From: JASHPR01 sp963833885
GTDB lineage: Bacteria; Actinomycetota; Actinomycetes; Streptosporangiales; Streptosporangiaceae
Direction of reading: 5' to 3'
Length of the DNA: 64,000 bases
Assembly (NCBI GenBank): GCA_963833885.1
Contig: CAWHZU010000011.1
Span: 62,001 to 126,000, forward strand
The notes below the pieces were generated by a model. It was not told the DNA's origin. It worked only from the letters and a program-made list of their open reading frames with translations, and searched no databases. Shown piece by piece: positions 33,412-41,586 of this stretch; the stretch's first letter is position 1; every line of letters starts with the position of its first letter. The position numbers were made by a program, and so were the translations under genes.

Positions 33412-34404
33412 ATGGTCAATCGGGATGGGAACGGCTGGACAACCTGCGGCCAGGGCCACCGGCACTGGGGCCGGTTCGGCGCCGCCGGGCTGCTGGCGTT
33501 CGCTCCGGACCAGGGCCAGACGTGCGTGCTGCTGCAGCGCCGGAGCTGGTGGGGCAACCACGGCGGCACCTGGGGACCGCCCGGGGGCGCGCGGGACAGC
33601 CACGAGTCCGCCGTGACCGCCGCGCTGCGCGAGGCCGAAGAGGAGTGCGCGATGCCGGCCGACGCGGTCAGCGTGACCGGGATCTTCCGCGACGACCATG
33701 GCGGCTGGTCTTACCAGACGGTGATCGCTTCGGCGGTGCGTCCGTTTCCGGTGCGCGCGGTGAGCAGCGAGACCAGTCAGGTCTCGTGGGTGGCGGCGGA
33801 GGATGTCGCGGCCCTGGACCTGCATCCGGGCTTCGCGGAACAGTGGCCGGTGCTGCGCGCGGCGCTGCAGCCGATGGAGTTCATCGTCGACGCGGCCAAC
33901 GTCATGGGCTCGCGGCCGGACGGCTGGTGGCGGGACCGGGCCGGGGCCGCGCGACGGCTCCGCGATCAGCTGGCCGTGCTGGCCGCCGACGGCGTGCCCG
34001 CGCTGCCCGAGGAGATGCGGGCGCCGCCGCTGGAACGCTGGTTCCCGGAATTCGTGCTGGTCGTGGAGGGTGCGGCGCGCTCGGTCGCCGCCACGCACGC
34101 GGCGGCCTCACGTGACACAGGCTCACGTGACACGGGTGCGCGTGACACGGGCTCACGTGACACGGGCTCACGTCACACGGGTGCGGGTGACACGGGTTCG
34201 GGTGAGGCCGAGCAGGCTGCCCAGCCGGGTGGCCGGATCCGGGTCGTTGCGGCCCGTGGATCGGGCGACGACACGATCGCCGAGCTGGCCCGGGATCTGC
34301 CGGGGCGCCGGCTGGTGGTGACCGCCGACAGGGAGCTGCGCGGCCGGTGCACGGCGGCGGGGGCGTCGGTGGCCGGCCCCGGGTGGCTGCTCCGCCAGCT
34401 CTGA
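33412..34404 (+). CDS. NUDIX hydrolase fused to a NYN/PIN-like domain
   Basis: A 330-residue protein. The N-terminal half is a NUDIX domain (about residues 10-140) with a complete Nudix box (GARDSHES followed by REAEEEC), expected to cleave nucleoside diphosphates linked to another group. The C-terminal half (about 150-330) starts FIVDAANVMGS and continues with FVLVVEGAA, ARGSGDDTIAELA and VVTADRELRGRC, the Asp pattern of NYN-type RNases. A 30-residue insertion of six S-R-D-T-G-like repeats (residues 233-262) lies within the NYN part. ATG 33412 is used because the upstream frame is the G-rich repeat. Confidence 0.85.
   Translation: MVNRDGNGWTTCGQGHRHWGRFGAAGLLAFAPDQGQTCVLLQRRSWWGNHGGTWGPPGGARDSHESAVTAALREAEEECAMPADAVSVTGIFRDDHGGWSYQTVIASAVRPFPVRAVSSETSQVSWVAAEDVAALDLHPGFAEQWPVLRAALQPMEFIVDAANVMGSRPDGWWRDRAGAARRLRDQLAVLAADGVPALPEEMRAPPLERWFPEFVLVVEGAARSVAATHAAASRDTGSRDTGARDTGSRDTGSRHTGAGDTGSGEAEQAAQPGGRIRVVAARGSGDDTIAELARDLPGRRLVVTADRELRGRCTAAGASVAGPGWLLRQL
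34108..34197 (+). repeat. In-frame 15-base minisatellite inside the NUDIX-NYN gene
   Basis: Six tandem 15-base units of consensus TCACGTGACACGGGC, with substitutions at a few positions. They are exactly in frame and encode Ser-Arg-Asp-Thr-Gly units. Copy number is likely variable between strains, which would change the linker length inside the NYN domain. Confidence 0.92.
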
Positions 34405-34475
34405 GGCCGTGTCCCCCGCGCAGAGGGACTGGAGCGGGCCCGGGAGGTCGGCGGGGGTCGGGTAGCGTCGGGGCC

Positions 34476-35741
34476 ATGCCAGGTCCGCCCGGCTCGTTCC
34501 CCATCGGCGCGGCCGTGACCATGCGCGACCTCGACACGAACCTGCATCCCGTGCTGCGGCGGCTTCGCGCCAGCGAGCCGGTGTCGTGGCTGCCGGTCCT
34601 GGGCGGCTGGCTGGTGACCCGCCGGGACGTGGTCCTGCGCGTGCTGCGGGACAGCCGCACGTTCACTGTGGACGATCCCAGGTTCTCGACCGCCCGGGTG
34701 ATCGGGCCGAGCATGCTGTCGCTGGACGGCGCGGAGCACAAGCGGCACCGCGACCCGTTTGCGGAGGCGTTCCGGACCGGTGCCGCGGCGGCCCAGCTGG
34801 AAGAGGTCGCCGAGGCCGAGGCCGCGCGGCTGGTGGCGGGGTTTGCCGCGGCGGGCGGGGCCGAGCTGCGGCGCAGCCTGGCCGGGCCGCTGGCGGTTGC
34901 GGTCGTCGCCGACGTGCTCGGGCTTGGCCAGACGGATCCCAAGGCGATCCTGGGCTGGTACGACGAGATCGTTGGCGCGGTGTCGGCGCTGGCCGGGCAG
35001 TCGGGGGAGGACCACGAGCCGGGCCGGGAGGCAGGGGGTTCGGCGGCGTTCGCCGAGCTAAGCGCCAGCTTGCGGGCGGCGATGGCGAGCGCGCACGAGG
35101 CTCGCGGGCCGCACGGGGCTTGCGGGCCGCACGGGCCGCGCGGGATGCACGCGCACTCACTGCTCGCGGCCGCCGCCGGGGCGGGCGGACTTGGCGACGC
35201 CGAGGTGGTGTCGAACGCGGCCGTGCTGATGTTCGGCGGGATCGAGACCACCGAGGGCATGATCTGCAACGCCGTTCTGCACCTGCTCGGTCATCCGGCC
35301 CAGCTCGCCGGCGTGATCGCCGACCCGCGGCTGGCGGCGAACGCCGTGGAGGAGTCGCTGCGGCTCGAGCCCGCCGCCGCGGTTGTGGACCGCTACGCGA
35401 CCGCCGACGTCGCGCTCGCCGGCGCGTCGATTCGGCGCGGGGACCTGGTGACCGTGTCCCTGGCCGGAGCGAACCGGGACCCGGTGGTGTTCGCAGATCC
35501 GGACCGATTCGACGCCCGCCGCGCGAACGCCAGGCAGAACTTGGCCTTCGCACACGGGCCTCACTTCTGCCTTGGCGCCCAGCTGGCCCGGGCCGAGACC
35601 CGCGCCGCCGTGGCCGCGCTGCTCCGGCTGCCGGGACTGCGGCTGGACCCCGCCAGCCGCCCGGTGCCGCGAGGAGTCGTGTTCCGCAAGCCGCCCGCAC
35701 TGCACGTGCTGTGGGACGTCCCGGCGCCGTCCTGCAGCTAG
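34476..35741 (+). CDS. Cytochrome P450
   Basis: A 421-residue soluble bacterial P450. The I-helix oxygen-binding motif is FGGIETTEGM (Gly-Ile-Glu-Thr-Thr in place of the usual Ala-Gly-x-Asp/Glu-Thr-Thr), the K-helix ExxR is EESLR, and the haem-ligand loop is FAHGPHFCLGAQLARAE. A Gly/Pro/His-rich insertion (RGPHGACGPHGPRG) from a small DNA repeat at about 35098-35150 sits before the I-helix. ATG 34476 follows a GC-rich leader. The substrate is unknown, and the nearest ferredoxin is at 3659. Confidence 0.94.
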   Translation: MPGPPGSFPIGAAVTMRDLDTNLHPVLRRLRASEPVSWLPVLGGWLVTRRDVVLRVLRDSRTFTVDDPRFSTARVIGPSMLSLDGAEHKRHRDPFAEAFRTGAAAAQLEEVAEAEAARLVAGFAAAGGAELRRSLAGPLAVAVVADVLGLGQTDPKAILGWYDEIVGAVSALAGQSGEDHEPGREAGGSAAFAELSASLRAAMASAHEARGPHGACGPHGPRGMHAHSLLAAAAGAGGLGDAEVVSNAAVLMFGGIETTEGMICNAVLHLLGHPAQLAGVIADPRLAANAVEESLRLEPAAAVVDRYATADVALAGASIRRGDLVTVSLAGANRDPVVFADPDRFDARRANARQNLAFAHGPHFCLGAQLARAETRAAVAALLRLPGLRLDPASRPVPRGVVFRKPPALHVLWDVPAPSCS

Positions 35742-35747
35742 CTGTAG

Positions 35748-36188
35748 CTAAGCGAACTCCGAGCCCAGATCCGACCACAGCCATCGCTGCGGACGCAGGT
35801 AGATCGCGACCTGCTCGCCAAAGTTCGCCCTGGCGAACTCGATGTAGGCCTCGGCCTTGTCCGGCGGCAGGTACCGCTCGGTGATCTCCCGTAGCAGCTC
35901 GTCGGTCTCCGGAACCATACGAGTGACCGGCCCTTCCACTGACACGTACCGGACCGTCGGCGCGACCCGGTCGACCATCAGGGTGAAGCGCCCGGCCGCC
36001 TCGATCAGCCGGGCCTTCCGCGACGCGGCTTCGGTCAGCACCCACGCTTCGCCGCCGGGTTCGTACTGGTACCAGATCGGCATGGTCAATGGGCCGCGGT
36101 CCGGCCCGGCCGACACCGACAACGCCGCTATGTGCGGCTCGGCCAAGAACAGCTCACGGTCGCGCACCGACAGCCTGCCATCCGCCAT
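35748..36188 (-). CDS. Pyridoxamine 5'-phosphate oxidase-fold protein
   Basis: A 146-residue protein of the split-barrel flavin/F420-binding superfamily. Segments LAEPHIAALSVSAGPDRGPLTMPIWYQYEP, here cited by its ends LAEPHIAAL and MPIWYQYEP, and AAGRFTLMVDR followed by VRYVSVEGPVTRM, match the common PPOX pattern. Members reduce or oxidise small substrates with FMN or F420, or bind haem. ATG 36188 is preferred; GTG 36212 would add eight residues. It is convergent with the P450 (6-base gap). Confidence 0.85.
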   Translation of the reverse strand: MADGRLSVRDRELFLAEPHIAALSVSAGPDRGPLTMPIWYQYEPGGEAWVLTEAASRKARLIEAAGRFTLMVDRVAPTVRYVSVEGPVTRMVPETDELLREITERYLPPDKAEAYIEFARANFGEQVAIYLRPQRWLWSDLGSEFA

Positions 36189-36347
36189 GTCCCAAACAAT
36201 AGAAACAGGCACTGACAGTCTTATCGGCGCGCGCCCGGCGGGGCACGGTGGCCTGGTTCACCGCACCGGCAGGGCACGGCGGCCTGGTTCGCTGCCGGTG
36301 GGTGATGCACAGGTCGCCCGCTGGCGCGCGCGCTCGCCGATTCGTGA

Positions 36348-37214
36348 TCACGCCACCTGGATTGACCGTTTGGCCAGGCCCAGCCAGTAGCCGGTGATGG
36401 TGGTCACCGGCGGCGGGGATCCACCGGCCGCGCCGAGCGTCACAAACAGCGGGGCGAAGTGCTCGGTCGTCGGGTGCGCGTAGCGGGCAGCGGGTGCGTC
36501 GCGGAAGTCGGCAAGGGAATCGACATCGCCCGCGTCCAGGGCCTCGGCGGCCCAGTGATCGAACTCGGCCGACCAGCCCGGCGGCGGCGCGTCGAAGCGG
36601 AAGTCCTGCAGGAACGGCAGCCCGTGGGTGAGGAAGCCGCTGCCGACGATCAGCACGCCCTCGTCGCGCAGGGGGCGCAGCGCCTCGCCGATCCGCAGCA
36701 GCCGTTCCGGATCCAGGCTCGGCATGGAGATCTGCAGCACCGGGATGTCGGCGTCGGGGTACATGACCGTCAGCGGCACGTAGGCGCCGTGGTCCAGGCC
36801 GCGTCCGGGCAGGTCGGTGACCGGCTCCCGCCCGGCCAGCAGCGCGCGGACCTGCATGGCGAGGCCGGGCGCGCCGGGGGCCGGGTACCTGGCCCGGTAG
36901 TACCGCTCGGCAAACCCGCCGAAGTCGTAGACGAGCGGCACGCCGTCGTCGGTCGCGCCGATCGTCAGCGGCGCGGATTCCCAGTGCGCCGACACCATCA
37001 GGATGGCCCGGGGCCGCGGCAGGGCGAGGGCCCACGCCGCGAGCTGGACCACCCACAGCGGGTCGTCGACCAGCGGCGGGGCCCCGTGGCCGAGGTAGAT
37101 CGCGGGCATCCGCCCCGGCTGCACCGCCGCCTCGGCGACGCTGGTGACCTGGTCGGCCGCGCCGGGCGGCACCGGTTCGTGCTCGGGTTCCCGCGCACTA
37201 AGTTCCTCGTCCAT
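36348..37214 (-). CDS. LigB-type class III extradiol ring-cleavage dioxygenase (DODA/YgiD family)
   Basis: A 288-residue enzyme. Conserved histidines of the metal centre and active site are in YLGHGAPPLV, MVSAHWES, GLDHGAYVPL and AHPTTEHFAPLFV. The family cleaves catecholic rings such as DOPA with non-haem iron, and some members bind zinc. A 34-residue hydrophilic N-terminal extension precedes the domain. The 135 bases downstream hold a short direct repeat but no gene. The start at 37214 faces the phosphodiesterase gene across a G/T-rich repeat. Confidence 0.9.
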   Translation of the reverse strand: MDEELSAREPEHEPVPPGAADQVTSVAEAAVQPGRMPAIYLGHGAPPLVDDPLWVVQLAAWALALPRPRAILMVSAHWESAPLTIGATDDGVPLVYDFGGFAERYYRARYPAPGAPGLAMQVRALLAGREPVTDLPGRGLDHGAYVPLTVMYPDADIPVLQISMPSLDPERLLRIGEALRPLRDEGVLIVGSGFLTHGLPFLQDFRFDAPPPGWSAEFDHWAAEALDAGDVDSLADFRDAPAARYAHPTTEHFAPLFVTLGAAGGSPPPVTTITGYWLGLAKRSIQVA

Positions 37215-37233
37215 GTCTCCTCCAGCGCACGGT

Positions 37234-37319
37234 GGGCGGTCTTGGTCTCGTGGTGCGGGCGGTCTTGGTCTCGTGGTGTGGGCGGTCTCGTGGTGCGGGC
37301 GGCGTTGGTCTCAGGGTCT
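37234..37319 (+). repeat. G/T-rich tandem repeats in a divergent promoter region
   Basis: Two identical-but-one 23-base units (37234-37256 and 37257-37279; GGGCGGTCTTGGTCTCGTGG core) are followed by a shortened 17-base unit (37280-37296) and a degenerate unit to about 37319. They occupy nearly all of the 121-base space between the divergent dioxygenase and phosphodiesterase genes, so they overlap any promoters there. Confidence 0.9.
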
Positions 37320-37335
37320 GTGGTACCCACGATCT

Positions 37336-37869
37336 ATGGTGCCGACATCCCGGATCCCCGAGGTGACCGGGCGCGCGCTACGAGTGGTGGCACTCTCGGA
37401 CACGCACGCGCCGCGGCGGTGGAAGTCCTGCCCGCCCCCGGTCGCTGCTCAGCTTCGCCTCGCCGACGTGATCCTGCACGCGGGGGACGTGTGCACCGCC
37501 GCGGTCCTCGACGAGCTGTCCGGGTACGCCCCGGTGCTCGCCGTGGTTGGCAACAACGACGGCCCCGACGTGGCGGCCTGGGGCGCGACGCCGACGCTCG
37601 AGACGGACCTTGGCGGCCTGCGGGTCGCGATGATCCACGACAGCGGCCAGGCGCACGGCCGGCTGCAGCGAATGCACCGCCGGTTCCCCGGCGCGGACCT
37701 GGTTGTATTCGGCCACTCGCACATCCCCCTGGACGCAGAGGAACGCGGGCTGCGGATCTTCAACCCCGGCTCGCCGACCGACCGCCGCCGTCAACCGCGG
37801 GGCACCGTCGGCGTGCTGCGCATCGAGGCCGGACGGCTCGCGGCCGCCGAGATCGTCGCGGTCACCTGA
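37336..37869 (+). CDS. YfcE/MJ0936-type metallophosphoesterase
   Basis: A 177-residue calcineurin-like phosphodiesterase. Metal ligands are in order VVALSDTHAP, ILHAGDV, VVGNNDG, MIHDSG and VFGHSHIP, the complete set for a dinuclear centre. It should hydrolyse phosphodiesters; the natural substrate is unknown. ATG 37336 is chosen because the open frame upstream is only translated repeat. It is convergent with glgB (21-base gap). Confidence 0.92.
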   Translation: MVPTSRIPEVTGRALRVVALSDTHAPRRWKSCPPPVAAQLRLADVILHAGDVCTAAVLDELSGYAPVLAVVGNNDGPDVAAWGATPTLETDLGGLRVAMIHDSGQAHGRLQRMHRRFPGADLVVFGHSHIPLDAEERGLRIFNPGSPTDRRRQPRGTVGVLRIEAGRLAAAEIVAVT

Positions 37870-37890
37870 GCACGAGCCGATGACCCGCGG

Positions 37891-40119
37891 TCAGCGGTCC
37901 CGAGCCAGCCAGAGCACACCGAGTGGCGGCAAGCTGAGCGACACCGAGGCAGGCTGGCCGTGCCACGGCTCGTTCACGGCCTCGACGACCCCCAGGTTGC
38001 CCACCCCGCTGCCGCCGTAGTCGGCGGCGTCGGTGTTGATCACCTCGCGCCACCGGCCCGCGGCGGGCAGGCCGACCCGGTAGTCGAGGTGCGGGCCGCC
38101 GGAGAAGTTCACCACGCAGGCGATGGTCTTCGCCCCGAGCCCGGTCTCGTCGGGCTCGGCGAACCGCAGGAATGCGAGCACGTTCCCGTCGGCGTCGCTC
38201 GCGTCGATCCAGTTGAACCCGACCGGGCTGAAATCCAGTTGCCACAGCGCCGGGCTGTCGTCGTACACCCGGTTCAGGTCCCTGACCAGCCGCTGCACAC
38301 CGCTGTGGAATCCGTTGCCGTCCTGCAGCGCCTGCCAGTCGAGCCCTGCCTGCTCGGACCACTCGCTGTCCTGGCCGAACTCCGATCCCATGAACAGCAG
38401 CTGCTTGCCCGGGTGGGCCCACTGGTAGGCCAGCAGCGCACGCAGGCCGGCGAACTGCTTCCACCGGTCGCCCGGCATCTTGCGCAGCAACGATCCCTTG
38501 CCGTGCACCACCTCGTCGTGCGACAGCGGCAGCACGAAGTTCTCACTGAACGCGTACACCATCGAGAACGTGATCTCGTTCTGGTGATAGTGCCGGAAGA
38601 GCGGGTCTTTGGACAGGTAGGACAGGGTGTCGTGCATCCAGCCGAGGTTCCATTTGAGGCCGAACCCGAGCCCGCCCAGGTGCACCGGCTTGGTCACCCC
38701 GGGCCAGGCCGTGGACTCCTCGGCGATCATCATGATGCCCGGCACCCGCTTGTAGCAGGTGGCGTTCGCCTCGCGCAGGAACGAGACCGCGTCCAGGTTC
38801 TCCCGGCCGCCGAGGGCGTTGGGCGACCACTGGCCCGCGGCGCGGGAGTAGTCCAGGTAGAGCATGGACGCGACGGCGTCCACCCGCAGCCCGTCGGCGT
38901 GGAACTCCTCCAGCCAGTAGATCGCGTTGGCCACCAGGAAGTTGCGGACCTCGGGCCTGCCGTAGTCGAAGATGAGCGTGCCCCAGTCCGGATGCCCCGC
39001 GCGCCGTGGGTCGGCCGGCTCGTAGAGCGGCGTGCCGTCGAACCTGGCCAGCGCCCAGTCGTCGCGGGGGAAGTGCGCCGGCACCCAGTCGAGGATGACG
39101 CCGATGCCAGCCTGGTGCAGGCGGTCCACCAGGTAGCGGAAGTCATCCGGCGTGCCGAACCGCGCCGTGGGCGCGTAATACGAGGTCACCTGGTAGCCCC
39201 AGGATCCGCCGAACGGGTGCTCGGCGACCGGCAGGAGCTCGACGTGCGTGAACCCAAGCCCGGTGACGTAGTCGGTGAGCTGGTCGGCGAGCTCGGTGTA
39301 GGAGAGCCCGGGCCGCCACGAGCCGATGTGCACCTCGTACACGCTCATCCGCTGGCTCAGCGGGTCGCGCCCGGCCCGCTCGGCCAGCCACGCCCGATCG
39401 CCCCACTCGTAGCCCGAGTCGTAGACCACCGAGGCGGTGGCCGGCGGCCGCTCGGCGAGCGCGGCCATCGGGTCGGCCTTGCTGTGCCAGCTGCCGTCCG
39501 GACCGCAGATGTCGTATTTGTATCGGGTGCCCGGGCCCACCTCGGGCACGAACAGCTCCCAGACGCCCGATCCGCCCAGCGAGCGCATCGGGTATGCGCG
39601 CCCGTCCCAGTGGTTGAAGTCGCCGATCACCCGCACGCCGAGCGCGTTCGGTGCCCAGACGGCGAACGCGGTGCCGTTGGCGTCATCGCTGACATGCGCA
39701 CCGAGAACCTGCCACAGCTGCTCGTGCCTGCCCTCGGCGATCAGGTGCAGGTCGACCTCGCCGAGCGTCGGAAGGTGGCGGTAGGGGTCGTCGGTGACGG
39801 TCTCAGGCAGCGTCTCGGCCCCGTCCGTCCCAGGTGCCGGATAGGTGACGGCCAGCCGGTAGTCGGGCACGCCGGTGACCGGGAGCGCAGCCGCGAACAC
39901 CCCTTGGTACACGTGATCCATGGGGAACCTGCGGCCGTCGGGCAGCACCGCGGCGACCGAGGTCGCGAGGGGGCGCAGCGCGGCTACGACGGTCCCGGCC
40001 TGGCCTTCATGCGCGCCGAGGACCGAGTGCGGGTCGTGATGCGTTCCCGCGACGATCCTGTCGATCTCGGCATGGCTGATCTGGGTGGCTGGGCCGGCCT
40101 GTTCGCTGGTTTTTTCCAT
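37891..40119 (-). CDS. glgB: 1,4-alpha-glucan branching enzyme
   Basis: A 742-residue GH13 enzyme that introduces alpha-1,6 branches into glucan. It has the N-terminal CBM48-type regions (AGTHHDPHSVLGAHEG, FAVWAPNALGVRVIGDFN), then the catalytic barrel with the nucleophile Asp in DGLRVDAVASMLY, the Glu in MMIAEESTAWP and the Asp in LSHDEVVHGK. ATG 40119 is used (GTG 40125 two codons earlier is possible). Its start lies 136 bases inside the 3' end of mak. It is the last gene of the GlgE-pathway operon. Confidence 0.96.
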   Translation of the reverse strand: MEKTSEQAGPATQISHAEIDRIVAGTHHDPHSVLGAHEGQAGTVVAALRPLATSVAAVLPDGRRFPMDHVYQGVFAAALPVTGVPDYRLAVTYPAPGTDGAETLPETVTDDPYRHLPTLGEVDLHLIAEGRHEQLWQVLGAHVSDDANGTAFAVWAPNALGVRVIGDFNHWDGRAYPMRSLGGSGVWELFVPEVGPGTRYKYDICGPDGSWHSKADPMAALAERPPATASVVYDSGYEWGDRAWLAERAGRDPLSQRMSVYEVHIGSWRPGLSYTELADQLTDYVTGLGFTHVELLPVAEHPFGGSWGYQVTSYYAPTARFGTPDDFRYLVDRLHQAGIGVILDWVPAHFPRDDWALARFDGTPLYEPADPRRAGHPDWGTLIFDYGRPEVRNFLVANAIYWLEEFHADGLRVDAVASMLYLDYSRAAGQWSPNALGGRENLDAVSFLREANATCYKRVPGIMMIAEESTAWPGVTKPVHLGGLGFGLKWNLGWMHDTLSYLSKDPLFRHYHQNEITFSMVYAFSENFVLPLSHDEVVHGKGSLLRKMPGDRWKQFAGLRALLAYQWAHPGKQLLFMGSEFGQDSEWSEQAGLDWQALQDGNGFHSGVQRLVRDLNRVYDDSPALWQLDFSPVGFNWIDASDADGNVLAFLRFAEPDETGLGAKTIACVVNFSGGPHLDYRVGLPAAGRWREVINTDAADYGGSGVGNLGVVEAVNEPWHGQPASVSLSLPPLGVLWLARDR

Positions 40120-41510
40120 AAGCACGCCGCAATCGAGTCGAGTGGCACCGATAGCCAGGACGGGCGGTGCCTGGCCTCGTACACCACCTCATATACCGCC
40201 TTGTCCAGCATCAGGGCCCGCAGCAGCGCGCCGTGGACCTGCGGATCCATCCCGCCAGCCTCGGCGTAGCCCTTACAGAACGCCGCCTGGCTGCGCTCCA
40301 CCCACTCGTCGGCGAGGTCTCGGAGCTTCCCGGCATCCGGGCGATCAAGTAGCTGATGCCGGGCAGCGTAGTCGAACGAGCGGAGCATGCCGGCCACATC
40401 GCGCAGCGCGACCGCGGGGGCCCGCCGCTCCTCGAGCGGAACCGCCGGCTCGCCCTCGAAATCCAGGACCACCCAGCCGGTCGCCGTGCGGAGGACCTGG
40501 CCGAGGTGGAAGTCGCCGTGCACCCGCTGCACCGGCACGCGGCCGCCGGTTGCGGCCAGATCGGCGTAGTAGCCGCGGACCTTGCCGGCATACGGGTGCA
40601 GCTCGGGCACCTCGGCCTCGGCGACCTCCAGCCTGCGGGCCATCTGGCCGGCCAGGTCGCGCAGCGCCCCCGGCGAGAGCTCGGCGACGCCGAACGCGGC
40701 GGCCAGGTCGGCGTGTACCTCGGCGGTCGCCCTGCCGAGCCGGAACGCTTCCCCGGCGAAGTCGCCGCCGGCCTGGTCGGGCCGGATCGTCCCTGGAGCC
40801 GCCGTGGCGTCTCCGGAGTAGAGATCGCGCAGGCTGGTGGCCGCCAGCGACCAGCCGTCACTGGCCCCGGGCAGGTACCTGGACAAGATCGCGAGCAGGG
40901 CCGGGACGCCGTCGCCGGTGGTGGTCTCGATCCACCCGAAGGGCTCGGCCACGTGCTTCGAGCCGCGCCGGGCCAGCGCGCTGGTCACCTCGAGCTCGGG
41001 GCTGCAGCCGGGGAACACTCTGCGCAGCACCTTGAGGATGGCTGAATCCCCGAAGATCAGGCTGGTGTTGCTCTGCTCGCCGGTGAGCATCAGGCTGTCC
41101 AGGCCGGTGTCGATGACCGCTCCGGGCTCCGTGGCGAAGCGCAACTGGCCGATGGTCGCCTGATCCGCCATGGCCCGCAGCAGGATCTTGGTCAGCTCGG
41201 GGTCGTGCAGCGCCTCGTAGGCGGTCCTGCCCGAGTCGGCCGGCCCCATGACCGCGTGCCGCAGCGAGTTGGGGAGGCGCCTGCGGATGCCGACCAGGAG
41301 CTGGTAGCGCGCGGTCCGCCCGTCCGAGGACACGGTGACGATCAGGTGGCGAAGTTCCGGGTCCCCGTCGGCGAGGGTGGTATCGGCCGTTATGGAGAGG
41401 TCACGCACCGTAGCACTGCTGCCCGAGTACCAGCGCTGAGCCGGCAGCCACGCCGCTAGCGTGTCCTCAAATGTCATGACTCCAGGTCTACCCCGCGGTT
41501 CGCCAGTCAT
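39984..41510 (-). CDS. mak: Maltokinase with extended C-terminus overlapping glgB
   Basis: A 508-residue kinase that phosphorylates maltose at C1 with ATP, producing the GlgE donor. The N-cap (DTLAAWLPAQRWYSGSS) and the kinase motifs RVHGDFHLGQVLRT and VVLDFEGEPAVPLEER are typical. The usual C-terminus, near RPSWLSVPLDSIAA, is followed here by about 45 extra Arg/Ser/Thr-rich residues read inside glgB. This gives a 136-142-base overlap, far longer than the other junctions in the window. ATG 41477 is an alternative start. It follows treS by 76 bases. Confidence 0.93.
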   Translation of the reverse strand: MTGEPRGRPGVMTFEDTLAAWLPAQRWYSGSSATVRDLSITADTTLADGDPELRHLIVTVSSDGRTARYQLLVGIRRRLPNSLRHAVMGPADSGRTAYEALHDPELTKILLRAMADQATIGQLRFATEPGAVIDTGLDSLMLTGEQSNTSLIFGDSAILKVLRRVFPGCSPELEVTSALARRGSKHVAEPFGWIETTTGDGVPALLAILSRYLPGASDGWSLAATSLRDLYSGDATAAPGTIRPDQAGGDFAGEAFRLGRATAEVHADLAAAFGVAELSPGALRDLAGQMARRLEVAEAEVPELHPYAGKVRGYYADLAATGGRVPVQRVHGDFHLGQVLRTATGWVVLDFEGEPAVPLEERRAPAVALRDVAGMLRSFDYAARHQLLDRPDAGKLRDLADEWVERSQAAFCKGYAEAGGMDPQVHGALLRALMLDKAVYEVVYEARHRPSWLSVPLDSIAACLWKKPANRPAQPPRSAMPRSTGSSRERITTRTRSSARMKARPGPS

Positions 41511-41586
41511 CCCGCAAACGCCGGACTGCGACGTTACGGTCTAGATCAGTCAATCAGACCGGAGCCGGGCTGCGGCGGGGCACGGG

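Noticed and set aside
40103..40125. Classical -1 slippery heptamer (A AAA AAC) at the mak-glgB junction
   Set aside because: The heptamer is in the third frame, matching neither the mak nor the glgB reading frame, so only simple homopolymer slippage remains possible.
37960..40269. 769-codon open frame antisense to glgB
   Set aside because: Same shadow pattern; glgB is certain on the other strand.
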